The notes beneath the pieces are model-generated. The model had not been told where the DNA came from. It saw only the letters and a program-made list of their open reading frames with translations, and ran no database searches. Source: CAWBJP01 sp044867425 (GTDB lineage: Bacteria; Actinomycetota; Acidimicrobiia; IMCC26256; BP-133). Taken from it: DNA of 64,000 nucleotides. The stretch covers positions 1 to 64,000 of the forward strand of contig JBIOUX010000150.1 of NCBI GenBank assembly GCA_044867425.1, read 5' to 3'. Shown one piece after another: positions 7,210 through 15,521 of the stretch (positions are counted from its first letter, which is position 1; every line of letters starts with the position of its first letter). Made by a program: the position numbers and the translations under genes.

Positions 7210-9876
7210 ATGGAGAGGTCGAGCCCCCGGGCCGCTCCTCTGTTGGGCGGAGCCGCGCCCGTCGTGAAGGGACCCGCCAAAACCGTGCACCGCCGTCTGC
7301 CTGCCGTCCTGACCATCGCCGCCCTCGTCTGCGCCGGCCTCCTCGCCGGACCGCCGGCGAGCTCGGCGGAGCCGCCGTCGGTCCAGGTCACCAACCTGCG
7401 AATGGCCAGCTGGGGTGACAACGTCGCCCTGGAGGGCGGACGGCTGGCCTACTACGGCGTGGAGGCGGACCAGGGCCGGGACTTCAACGGTGACGGCGAC
7501 ACCACCGACTACGTCCCCCACGTCTGGGACCCGCAGACCGGCTCGCCGGTGAACCTGGGCCTGGCCGCCGGCATGCTCCACCCCCTGGCCGGTGGGCGGA
7601 TGGCGTTCCCCGTCTACGAGTACGCCCAGGGCCGAACCGATTTCAACGGGGACGGTCAGATCGACTCCGTGCAGAACTCGATCTTCGTCTGGGACCCGGC
7701 CACCGGGCGGGCGACCGACCTCGGCATCGGGGCGCTGGACAGCATCGTCCCCTTCGGCAACGGCGTCGCTCTTCAGGTCATGGAGTCGCGGGAGGGCAGC
7801 GACTTCAACGGCGACGGGGACACGGAAGACTTCGTCGTCCACGTGTGGGACCCGGCGGGCGGCCTCCGGAACCTCATGGTGGCCAGCGTGGTCGAGACCC
7901 TCGTGGCTCTGGACGGCGGCCGTCTCGCCTTTCTGATCGGGGAGTCGGACCAGGACCACCATGACCCCAACTTCGACGGCACCAGCGACGACCGGGTGCT
8001 GGCCGTCTATGACCCGGCCAATCACACCGTCTGGAACTCCCGCCTGGCGGCCGACGGCAACGATCTGGTGGCCCTCGACGGCGGGTCGGTCGGATTCCTC
8101 GTCCCGGAGGACGACCAGGGCCATCAGGACCGCAACGGCGACGGGGATGACGCCGACAAGGTGGCCGCGGTGTGGGACCCGGTCACCGATGTCGCCACCA
8201 ACCTCGGCCTGGCCGGGCTGGCGGCGGCCGCCCACCTCGGTGCCGGCGGCGGCCGCTTCGTCTTCACGGTGGTGGAAGCAGACCAGGGTGGGCGTGACCT
8301 CAACGGCGACGGCGACGCCGCCGACAAGGTCGTCCACGTCTGGGATCCCATCACCGGCACCGAGAACCTCAAGTTGGCCGCCGCCCGCTACGGCTTCAAT
8401 CTCGAGGCGGTCGGCAGCGGGCGCTTCGCCTTCCTCGCCACCGAGGAGGAGCAGGGCGGCCGGGATCGCAACGGCGACGGCGACGCCGCCGACCTCGTGG
8501 TCCAGGTGTGGGAGGCCGGCGCCGGCACCCGCAACCTGGGACTGGCCAGCATCGGTGACCTGGTGGCGCTGGACAGCGGCGTCCTCGCCTTCCGGGTCCT
8601 GGAGGACGGCCAGGGCGGGACCGACCTCAACGCCGACGGCGACGATGACGACGCCGCCATGTACGTCTGGGACCCGACCCATGGGGCGAGGAACCTCGGA
8701 ATCTCGGCCATGGGGTATTCGGCCCTGGAGGGCGGGCGCCTGGCCATTTCGGTGTGGGAGAGGTTCGAGGGCGGCCAGGACCGCAGCGGCAACGGGGACA
8801 CCATCGACGAGCTCGTCCATGTGTGGGACCCGGGCTCGGACACGATCATCGACCTGGGCTACGCCTCCACCGTGAACGAGCCCGACTCGCTCGGTGCCGG
8901 CCGGTTGTCGTTCATGGTCTACGAGGCCATGCAGCATGCCGACCTCAACGGTGACGGGGACCGCAACGACCACGTCGTCCACGTGGCCACGCTGGGGCCC
9001 GGGGGCGGCGTGCCGCCGGTCACCGTCCGGACCCCGCTCCCGGCGCCCGGCAGTGGCCGAGACGGCGACCCCGATCCCGCCCCCGCTCCGGGGCCCGCCG
9101 GCGGCGGGGATCCGGCGGCCGGACGGCGCTCGGGTTACTGGTTGGCCGGCGCCGGCGGTGCCGTGTTCGCCTTCGGCGACGCCGGCCACCACGGCAACGC
9201 CACTCCGCTGTCCGGTGCGAGCATCGTCGACCTGGAGCCGTCACCGGGCGGCGCGGGCTACTGGCTGGTCGACGACCGCGGTCACGTGACGGCCGCCGGC
9301 GACGCCAGCCTCTTCGGCCACGTCGACGCCGCGCCGCTGGCGGCGGGGGAGCGGATCACGAGCCTGTCGGCAACTCGCACCGGCGACGGCTACTGGATCT
9401 TCACCTCGAAGGGCCGCGCCTTCACCTTTGGCGACGCCGTCTTCCACGGGGACGTCTCGAAGCTGACCCTCAACGGTCCCGTGCTCGACTCGATCGTCAC
9501 CCCGACCGGGAACGGCTACTACATGGTCGCCGCCGACGGGGGCATCTTCGCCTTCGGCGACGCCGAGTTCTTCGGGTCGATGGGCGGCGCCCGGCTCAAC
9601 GCCGCGGTGCAATCCCTGGTGCCCGACCCCGATGGCGCCGGCTACTGGCTGGTGGCCGCCGATGGCGGGGTCTTCGCCTTTGAGGCCCTCTTCCAGGGGT
9701 CCCTGGGGGCCGTACGGCTGAACAAGCCCATCACCGGCATGGTCTCCTACGGGGACGGCTACCTGATGGTCGGCGAGGACGGCGGGATCTTCAACTTCTC
9801 CGACCGCCCCTTCTCGGGGTCGCTGGGCGCCCAGCCACCCCCCCGGCCCATCGTCGCCGTGGCCGCGCTGAGCTGA
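7210..9876 (+). CDS. Large secreted protein with NGDGD repeats and C-terminal GYWLV/GGVFAFGDA repeats
   Basis: Up to 888 residues. The start may be ATG 7210 or GTG 7264, the latter leaving a more normal signal peptide (RRLPAVLTIAALVCAGLLAG, cut near ASSAEP). The first 600 residues hold about ten imperfect repeats of 50-60 residues, each with DxNGDGDxxDxVxHVWDP, NLxLA and GRLAF. The Asp-rich NGDGD loops look like EF-hand-type calcium sites, and the periodicity suggests a beta-propeller. After a Pro/Gly linker, about 240 residues contain six repeats of the form GYWLVAADGGVFAFGDA. These repeats are common in secreted Acidimicrobiia proteins. The same C-terminal module ends the protein at 19889-21709. 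Function unknown, probably cell-surface. Confidence 0.8.
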   Translation: MERSSPRAAPLLGGAAPVVKGPAKTVHRRLPAVLTIAALVCAGLLAGPPASSAEPPSVQVTNLRMASWGDNVALEGGRLAYYGVEADQGRDFNGDGDTTDYVPHVWDPQTGSPVNLGLAAGMLHPLAGGRMAFPVYEYAQGRTDFNGDGQIDSVQNSIFVWDPATGRATDLGIGALDSIVPFGNGVALQVMESREGSDFNGDGDTEDFVVHVWDPAGGLRNLMVASVVETLVALDGGRLAFLIGESDQDHHDPNFDGTSDDRVLAVYDPANHTVWNSRLAADGNDLVALDGGSVGFLVPEDDQGHQDRNGDGDDADKVAAVWDPVTDVATNLGLAGLAAAAHLGAGGGRFVFTVVEADQGGRDLNGDGDAADKVVHVWDPITGTENLKLAAARYGFNLEAVGSGRFAFLATEEEQGGRDRNGDGDAADLVVQVWEAGAGTRNLGLASIGDLVALDSGVLAFRVLEDGQGGTDLNADGDDDDAAMYVWDPTHGARNLGISAMGYSALEGGRLAISVWERFEGGQDRSGNGDTIDELVHVWDPGSDTIIDLGYASTVNEPDSLGAGRLSFMVYEAMQHADLNGDGDRNDHVVHVATLGPGGGVPPVTVRTPLPAPGSGRDGDPDPAPAPGPAGGGDPAAGRRSGYWLAGAGGAVFAFGDAGHHGNATPLSGASIVDLEPSPGGAGYWLVDDRGHVTAAGDASLFGHVDAAPLAAGERITSLSATRTGDGYWIFTSKGRAFTFGDAVFHGDVSKLTLNGPVLDSIVTPTGNGYYMVAADGGIFAFGDAEFFGSMGGARLNAAVQSLVPDPDGAGYWLVAADGGVFAFEALFQGSLGAVRLNKPITGMVSYGDGYLMVGEDGGIFNFSDRPFSGSLGAQPPPRPIVAVAALS

Positions 9877-9879
9877 TCC

Positions 9880-11631
9880 GTGGGTCGTCCTTGCTTTCGT
9901 CTCCTGGCGGCGACGGCTGTCGCCGCCCTGGCGGTCACTTCGGTCGCCTGCGGTCAGGGCGGCGGCGACGACCTCCTCCGTGTCGCCACCAGCCAGACGG
10001 CGGCGGGAACCGTCCGGTTTGTCGCCGAGGTCGTCCAGCCCGACATCGAACTACCCCCCGAGCTCGAAGGGGTTCTCCTGGGCGAAGAAACGACGCCGCC
10101 CCCGAGGATCGAGGGCCAGGCCGACCTGGCCGGCGACCTCTTCTGGTACCGCCGGGCGGATTCCGGCTCGAACGCCGGCGGCCGACCCGATGTCGCCTTC
10201 ATCGGGGACCGGGTGCTCGTGCGGTCCGACCTCGCCCCCGAGGGCAAGCGGCCCGCCACCCCCTGGATCGGCTTCGCCAGCTTCCCGGCCGCCGCCCGCC
10301 ACTTCCCCGAGGAGGTCGGCGCCGTGGTGGCCACCGGCGCCGGGTTCGGCGGCTACGGGCCCGAGGACGCCCTGCGGTTCCTGGAGGAGGCCGGCGGCCG
10401 CCTGGAGGGGGACGGGGGAGCCCGGGTCCGTGGCGTCGATACCCGCCGTTACCGCGTCGCCTTCGACACCGGCCGCTACCGCCGGTGGCTCGGAGGGCTG
10501 TTCGACGCCCAGACCTCGGCTGCGGAGGACGCTTCGGCGGCCGAGACCGGTGCTCCCGCCTCCGACCGGGAAGGGACCGGCGACGCCCCCACCCTGGAAG
10601 AGATCCGGCGAAGCGTCGACGAGGCCGTTCCGCCGCCGGTCACCGTGTGGATCGACGCCGACGACCGGCTCCGGCGGATCGAGACTTCTCCCCTGGGCGT
10701 CGACGACGCCGGCGAGCCCGGGATCATCCTGCGCACCGAGTTCTTCGACTTCGGGGCGCCGATGGACATCGCTCCTCCCGGCCCGGAGGCCATCACCGAC
10801 GCGGCGGGACTCGATCTGCCGGTGCCCTCGGTGGACGACGAATGGGGGGACCGATCGATGGCGCCCGGCGACGGGGGCGACCTGCCGCTGCCGACCCTGC
10901 CCGAGAACGGCGAGCCGCCCACGCCCGATCCGAGCCGTGGGTTCCCGACTCCGCCCGAGGCCGTCGACCCGAACCTGCCCGCCGCCGGACGGTCGCGGCT
11001 GCGGCTGTCGGCCCCGCCCGGCAGCAGCGGCGTGGAGGCGGCGCGGGGGGTTGTGATCCACCGGCTTCGAGCTTTCGGCGCCGCAGCCGCCGAGGTCACC
11101 GTCGATGGTGACACGCTGCTGGTGGTCTGGAAGCGGGGCAACGTACCGGGCGCTGTGACCGAGGTGGCGTCCGCCCCTGGGCACTTCGCCATCCATCCCC
11201 TCCTCAGCGACCAAGCCGGCGAGTGTGCGCCGGCCAGCGGCGGGGCTGCCGGGCCCGAGCTGTCCGTTCCCGGCACCGAGGACGGGCAGCCGCGCTGCTA
11301 CCGGCTGGGCGCAGCCGCCCTCGATCAACCGGGGGTGGCCTCGGCGGCGCCGTTCAGCTTCGACGGCGAGGACTGGACCGTGGACATCGAGCTCGACGAC
11401 CAGGCGGCCGCCGCCTTCGACGAGGTCGCAGCGCGGCATTACGGCCGGCGCCTCGCCCTCGTCCTGGACGGCACCGTCCTCAGCGCTCCGACCGTTCAGG
11501 CCCGGACGTTCGAGGGGCGGCTCCAGATCACGGGCTCCGGGTTCAACGAGCTGAAGGTCCGGCGCCTGGCCGGCCTCCTCGCCGGCGGGCCCCTGCCCAC
11601 CACGCTGGTGGCCGGCCCGCTGGAGCACTGA
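9880..11631 (+). CDS. Lipoprotein with a C-terminal SecD-like periplasmic (P1) domain
   Basis: 583 residues from GTG 9880, four bases after the preceding stop. The N-terminus has a hydrophobic core and Cys24 in SVACGQGG, a plausible though imperfect lipobox. Residues of about 30-290 resemble the lipid-binding-like LppX/LprG-type fold of actinobacterial lipoproteins (weak similarity). After a Pro-rich linker, residues of about 370-583 match SecD extracytoplasmic sequence: an early segment ARGVVIHRLRAFGAAAAEVT like the SecD REILRxRVDxLGVxEPxV element, and a late segment RLALVLDGTVLSAPTVQ...LQITGSGF like SecD's LAIVLDGxVxSAPxVxxxIxGGxxxITG. SecD's transmembrane helices are absent. The role is unknown; secreted-protein folding or release is one idea. 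Confidence 0.65.
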   Translation: MGRPCFRLLAATAVAALAVTSVACGQGGGDDLLRVATSQTAAGTVRFVAEVVQPDIELPPELEGVLLGEETTPPPRIEGQADLAGDLFWYRRADSGSNAGGRPDVAFIGDRVLVRSDLAPEGKRPATPWIGFASFPAAARHFPEEVGAVVATGAGFGGYGPEDALRFLEEAGGRLEGDGGARVRGVDTRRYRVAFDTGRYRRWLGGLFDAQTSAAEDASAAETGAPASDREGTGDAPTLEEIRRSVDEAVPPPVTVWIDADDRLRRIETSPLGVDDAGEPGIILRTEFFDFGAPMDIAPPGPEAITDAAGLDLPVPSVDDEWGDRSMAPGDGGDLPLPTLPENGEPPTPDPSRGFPTPPEAVDPNLPAAGRSRLRLSAPPGSSGVEAARGVVIHRLRAFGAAAAEVTVDGDTLLVVWKRGNVPGAVTEVASAPGHFAIHPLLSDQAGECAPASGGAAGPELSVPGTEDGQPRCYRLGAAALDQPGVASAAPFSFDGEDWTVDIELDDQAAAAFDEVAARHYGRRLALVLDGTVLSAPTVQARTFEGRLQITGSGFNELKVRRLAGLLAGGPLPTTLVAGPLEH

Positions 11632-11687
11632 CCGCAATCGACGTCGGTTCACCGGCGGCGGCGGACGAGATCCACGAGCCCCGGGCC

Positions 11688-12110
11688 GTGGAATGGACCC
11701 CCGACTCCCGCCACCTCGTCCTCGAAGCCCAATGGGCGGGTTCGCTGCGGGTGCTCGACGCCGACACCTCGGGGACCCAGCTCGACGGCCCCCGCCTGGG
11801 CGACGACCCGGACGGCGGCGAGTACTGGCTCACCGGGGTGCGGGCCACCGACGGGTTCGTCGGTGCCCTGGTCGCCCTCTACCCCCCGCAGTCGGACGCC
11901 GCCGAACCCGCCCGCGCCTTCGTGGTCCTCGACCCCATCACCGGCGCCGAGCAGGGCCGCCTCGACCTGCCCTTCGCCGCCTTCGACAGCGTCTACGACG
12001 CCAGCGGCCGCCATCAGCTGTTCGTGGCCGAGGACGGGTCCCTCCACCGCCGCAGCGGCGGTGGGTTCACCCGCATCCCGGGCGCCGGCGCCACTTTCGT
12101 GGCCTGGTAA
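11688..12110 (+). CDS. Short WD40/propeller-like protein, start uncertain
   Basis: The frame is protein-like from about 11630 to the stop at 12110: EWTPDSRHLVLEAQW, SLRVLDADTSGTQ, AFVVLDPITGAEQGRL, HQLFVAEDGSLHRRSGG are typical beta-propeller blade strands. There is no ATG. The first in-frame candidates are a CTG overlapping the stop of the preceding gene and GTG 11688, which gives 140 residues. That is only three or so blades, too few for a closed propeller, so it may be the 3' remnant of a longer gene. It follows the SecD-like lipoprotein gene directly. Confidence 0.4.
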   Translation: MEWTPDSRHLVLEAQWAGSLRVLDADTSGTQLDGPRLGDDPDGGEYWLTGVRATDGFVGALVALYPPQSDAAEPARAFVVLDPITGAEQGRLDLPFAAFDSVYDASGRHQLFVAEDGSLHRRSGGGFTRIPGAGATFVAW

Positions 12111-12192
12111 CGACCTCGCCCCGCTCGGAGGGCGCTGTGGTCGTCACCCCTCGCTCACCGGATGCCGGCGCCTACCATCGCAGCGACGTCGG

Positions 12193-12516
12193 GTGAACCG
12201 GGAGCAGGGGTTGGACGAGGTATCGGTGCTTCGGGAGGCGGCCGGCCAGTTCCGGTCGCTGAGCGTCCGACTCGACGACGCCGGCGGTCATCCCCTCACC
12301 CATGCCCTGAGGCTGGCCGGCAGCGATGACACCTGGAAGGGCACCTACGCCGACAACATCCGCAGCGCTCTCGCCCACCAGGAGCGCGTCCTGTTCGAGT
12401 CGGCCCGCGCCCTGCGGGAGGGCGCGGACTGGCTCGACCGGCTGGCGAACGAGCGCGAGGTTGCCGCCCGGGCGGCGATGACCGGCGGGATCGCCCTGCC
12501 GCCCGGGGCGCCGTGA
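12193..12516 (+). CDS. WXG100-like small helical protein
   Basis: 107 residues from GTG 12193. It is predicted to be an all-helical hairpin: helix 1 at about residues 7-40 and helix 2 at about 52-95, with W48-K49-G50 in the turn (DDTWKGTYADN). This is the position of the WXG motif in ESAT-6/CFP-10-type substrates and partners of type VII secretion. It lacks a signal peptide, as those proteins do. The stop overlaps the next start (GTGA), so the two are translationally coupled. WXG100-like is inferred from the motif, length and helical pattern. Confidence 0.6.
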   Translation: MNREQGLDEVSVLREAAGQFRSLSVRLDDAGGHPLTHALRLAGSDDTWKGTYADNIRSALAHQERVLFESARALREGADWLDRLANEREVAARAAMTGGIALPPGAP

Positions 12517-13406
12517 GGAGCGGGTTCGTAGGCTTCGACCCGGCCCGGGTGGAGAAGCTGGTCATCCAGCTCCGAGGCGCCGCTGAGGACATCGGCAACA
12601 TGGCCAGGCAGGCCGACCAGGCGCTCGACCGGGTGGCCACCCTCGTCCCCGTCAACAAGCTCGAGTGCGACATCGGCATGCTGCGGGGCTGCGGGATCAC
12701 CATCGGCGAGATGAGCGGCGATGTGCAGGGCCGCCTGACCAGGTTCCTCGACGACCAGCGCTTCCAGGCGACCGCGGACTGGGGGGAAGGGGCCCTCGGC
12801 GGGGTCTCCGAGGCGCTCGAGAACGTGCTGGAATCGGCAGGGCGCTGGCACCCGGGCCGCTGGGTGCGCGGAGCATGGATCCCGGGCCGGCTGGTCGTCG
12901 AAGAACGATGGGCGCGGTTCGCCGGCGACGGGGTGGTGGTCGAAGCCCGATCGCTACGGGCCACGCACATCCCCGGCCGCTTCGGCCCCAGCTCCTGGGT
13001 CGAGCCTCAGTGGGTTCCCGATCTCGCCAAGAAGAAGGCCGGCCAGGTGCTCGGCCACGGCATGAACGCCCTCGATGTCGGCCTGTCCGCCTGGGGGGAG
13101 TGGGGCGCCCGCGCTGACCTCGCCGGCCCCGAACGCATGCTTCATGCCGGGTTGGCTGGCGCCACGGAAGGGCTCGGTTCGGCGTTCGGGGGCGCCGCCG
13201 GGTACACCGCGGGAGCTGCTCTGGCGGGTTTGATCGTGGGCACGGGGGGGACAGCCGCGGTGGTCATCGTGGCCGGGGGGATCATCGGGGCCGTGGCCGG
13301 CAGCGAGGCGGGCCAATGGGCCGGAGGACTGGTGAAGAAGGGCGTGAAGGAGGTCGGCCGTAAGCTGGCCGGCGGTGTCAAAAGGGTGCTGGGGATGTTC
13401 TCGTGA
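12513..13406 (+). CDS. Candidate secreted effector: helical N-terminus and glycine-zipper membrane domain
   Basis: 297 residues from GTG 12513, overlapping the WXG-like gene by four bases. Residues of about 8-110 are helical (FDPARVEKLVIQLRGAAEDI) and similar in character to WXG/LXG leader domains. Residues of about 110-170 are Trp- and Pro-rich with repeats (HPGRWVRGAWIPGRLV, RATHIPGRFGPSSW). Residues of about 210-275 form a glycine-zipper hydrophobic region (GAAGYTAGAALAGLIVGTGG, VVIVAGGIIGAVAG), followed by a Lys/Arg-rich tail. There is no signal peptide. Such glycine-zipper regions occur in membrane-inserting toxins. Together with its neighbours this suggests a type VII-style effector, but that is inference; no enzyme domain is seen. 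Confidence 0.55.
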   Translation: MRSGFVGFDPARVEKLVIQLRGAAEDIGNMARQADQALDRVATLVPVNKLECDIGMLRGCGITIGEMSGDVQGRLTRFLDDQRFQATADWGEGALGGVSEALENVLESAGRWHPGRWVRGAWIPGRLVVEERWARFAGDGVVVEARSLRATHIPGRFGPSSWVEPQWVPDLAKKKAGQVLGHGMNALDVGLSAWGEWGARADLAGPERMLHAGLAGATEGLGSAFGGAAGYTAGAALAGLIVGTGGTAAVVIVAGGIIGAVAGSEAGQWAGGLVKKGVKEVGRKLAGGVKRVLGMFS

Positions 13407-14239
13407 ACTCGTTCATGCGAGTCGTGTGCGCCATCCTCGGGCCCATCGCCGTCCGTGCCGGCTGGCGGGCCTGGACCGGCCAGTGGCGTGAGTGGGCGCA
13501 TCCGCTGGCGACCTGGGGATATCTGCCGCTGCTCTACATCCCGATTGGGCTCGCGCTGGTCGGGATCGCCCTCCTCGGTCCCGACCGAATATCCGCAGGC
13601 GATTACACCCTCTGGCAATTCGCCGTTCTCGCCGTGACCATCGGCCCGATGGTGATCGTCGGGCCGCTCATGACCTTGGGATTGTTCTGGACGCCCAAGC
13701 ATCTGCCCGACCGGATCCGCCCGAGATGGCTGTCCCCCGACTGGGAGGTGCCGAAGTTCCGAGATCCCCGAGCGGTGGGCATCATGTCCTTGAGCGGCCC
13801 CATGCCGTCCCCCACGAGCGAGGAGCTCGCCGCCGAGGTCGCCCAGGGCTCCCCCCGGCTCGGTCGGTGGTCGGTGTACCACGTCGAGGAGAACCCGGCG
13901 GTCCCCTACCTCAACCTCGGCATACCCGGCATGCGGCATTGCTACCTCACCATCTGCGACCACGCCGTGGTGATCTCCCAGAACAGCCGCGAGGATCGGA
14001 TCCACCAGCAGCCGTTCGTGATTGCGTTCCGTCCCGGACAGGTCGTCGGGATGCGATTCGAGCCTGGCCGACGCTGGTCATCGCAGATGTTCCACCGGGC
14101 CCACCACACCTTCCCCCGGCTCTATCTGGAAACAGCCTCCGAGACTCACGAACTCGCCCTCCAGCGCGTCTTCCTCGGCCGCCAGACGTGGGACCTCACC
14201 CTCCTCGAACGGGTCCTGCGAGTGCCGGTCGAACGGTGA
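13403..14239 (+). CDS. Membrane protein in the WXG-like cassette (possible immunity protein)
   Basis: 278 residues from GTG 13403, overlapping the preceding stop (GTGA). The N-terminal third has two strong membrane helices (YLPLLYIPIGLALVGIALLG and LAVTIGPMVIVGPLMTLGLF) and perhaps a weaker one at the start. The remaining 180 residues are soluble, with mixed strands (HCYLTICDHAVVISQN, QPFVIAFRPGQVVGMRF) and no recognised family. Location directly after a glycine-zipper protein suits a membrane immunity protein, which is inference from gene order only. Confidence 0.55.
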   Translation: MNSFMRVVCAILGPIAVRAGWRAWTGQWREWAHPLATWGYLPLLYIPIGLALVGIALLGPDRISAGDYTLWQFAVLAVTIGPMVIVGPLMTLGLFWTPKHLPDRIRPRWLSPDWEVPKFRDPRAVGIMSLSGPMPSPTSEELAAEVAQGSPRLGRWSVYHVEENPAVPYLNLGIPGMRHCYLTICDHAVVISQNSREDRIHQQPFVIAFRPGQVVGMRFEPGRRWSSQMFHRAHHTFPRLYLETASETHELALQRVFLGRQTWDLTLLERVLRVPVER

Positions 14240-14264
14240 TGAACCGGGAGGCGACGGCAAGACG

Positions 14265-14735
14265 ATGAGCGAGTGGACCGTCTATCGCAACGACGAGGCC
14301 GGCTTCCGCATCGAGCACCCCAGCGACTGGGAAGCACTCGAGGACATGGGCGGCGGTGTGGTCGTCGTCGCCCCCGAGCGCGGGGTCGAGGATTTCCGGG
14401 CCAACATCTCGGTGACCATGCAGGAGCTGCCGGCGCCGGTCGACCTCGAAGGCTTCAGCGCCGCCCAACTGCAGACGATGAGCCGGGTCCTCACTGACGC
14501 CCGCCTCGTCGACCGGGATCGCGCCACCCTGCTGGGCCGGGCGGGGGAGCGGGTCCTGGTGGCCTACCGGCAGGGGGTCCACAGCTTGGCCCTGGAGCAA
14601 TGGTGGTCGGTGGCCGGGACGGCGGACGAGGGGGGCGCGGTGGTCGTCTCGGCCACCTGTGCAGCCCTCGACTACGACACGTACGCCGACACCTTCACCC
14701 GGGTCGCCGCCAGCCTCAGTATCGACGGTGCTTGA
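14265..14735 (+). CDS. DUF1795/DcrB-like (PsbP-fold) cytoplasmic protein
   Basis: 156 residues from ATG 14265. The pattern WTVYRNDEAGFRIEHPSDWE, then ANISVTMQELPAPVDLEGFS and RVLVAYRQGV is that of the DcrB/PsbP/LpqN fold. There is no signal peptide or lipobox, so it should be cytoplasmic. From family knowledge, cytoplasmic DUF1795 proteins (Eag type) act as chaperones for membrane-inserting type VI effectors by shielding their hydrophobic helices. In this cassette it could do the same for the glycine-zipper protein. The family assignment is by motif only. The next gene starts inside its 3' end. Confidence 0.55.
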   Translation: MSEWTVYRNDEAGFRIEHPSDWEALEDMGGGVVVVAPERGVEDFRANISVTMQELPAPVDLEGFSAAQLQTMSRVLTDARLVDRDRATLLGRAGERVLVAYRQGVHSLALEQWWSVAGTADEGGAVVVSATCAALDYDTYADTFTRVAASLSIDGA

Positions 14736-15378
14736 GCCCCTGATCAGCGGCGAGTTGGGCCTGGCTCGCCGCCAGTTGCTGGCGCTCGCGCAGCTGGGAG
14801 CGGATCCCGATGGCGGGCCGGTGCGGGACCACTCCGTGGCCGGCGGCGAGCCCGCGCCCCCCACGCCTGAGGAGGTGGAGGCCCTGGCCGGGATGGGACT
14901 GGTCGTGGACGGCAGGCCCCATCCCGACGTGGACCGCCTGGCCCGCACCGTGGCGGCCCCCCTGGTCCGGCTCCTGGTCGACCGGGTGGCGCCGCCACCG
15001 GCGGTGCGCTGCCCGGGTTGGATCGCTCCCGGCCTGGCGGTCCTCTCCCTGCCCCAACCCACCGGCCCGGACCAGATCCTGGCCATTCCCGTTTCCGAGC
15101 TCGTCCTCCGTCTGGCTGGACTGATCAGCCTGTCACCCCGACCACCGGCCATGGTCTCGGCGCCGCCGTCGGGAGACCTCCGCCTGTCGTTCCGCCTCAC
15201 CGCCACCTGGTGGGGGCCAGGTGGCGTCGAGGCCCGACGGGAGCTGGCTGGTGTCGATGCCGGCGCCGGGGGTTGGTGGCTGGAGGACCCCGGCGGCCGG
15301 GGCCTGGGACCCGCCTCGCCCACCGTGATCTTCCGCCGGCTCTCCGGATTGCTGCCGAAGGACGCCGAACTCGGCTGA
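14728..15378 (+). CDS. Hypothetical protein ending the WXG-like cassette, loosely EspG-like
   Basis: 216 residues from GTG 14728, overlapping the preceding gene by eight bases. It starts VLEPLISGELGLARRQLLAL and has a middle with PTPEEVEALAGMGLVVDGRP and paired strands (LAVLSLPQPTGPDQILAIPV, DLRLSFRLTATWWGPGGVEA). This layout, with an early helix about a winged segment and later beta strands, recalls the EspG chaperones of ESX systems, but the similarity is weak and may be wrong. No membrane segments or signal peptide. The position as last gene of a five-gene overlapping set supports a shared role. Confidence 0.45.
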   Translation: MLEPLISGELGLARRQLLALAQLGADPDGGPVRDHSVAGGEPAPPTPEEVEALAGMGLVVDGRPHPDVDRLARTVAAPLVRLLVDRVAPPPAVRCPGWIAPGLAVLSLPQPTGPDQILAIPVSELVLRLAGLISLSPRPPAMVSAPPSGDLRLSFRLTATWWGPGGVEARRELAGVDAGAGGWWLEDPGGRGLGPASPTVIFRRLSGLLPKDAELG

Positions 15379-15521
15379 TCGGAGGGCGCCCGGGCCCTGT
15401 CGGTCCGTCCAGAACCCCGAGCACGACGGCGTCATGTACACGCCCATGCACGAACAGACCCGAGAAGGACTTTGCCTGAGTCGCGACGGCGTGACTTCGA
15501 ACCGGGTACGGAGCCGCGGCG

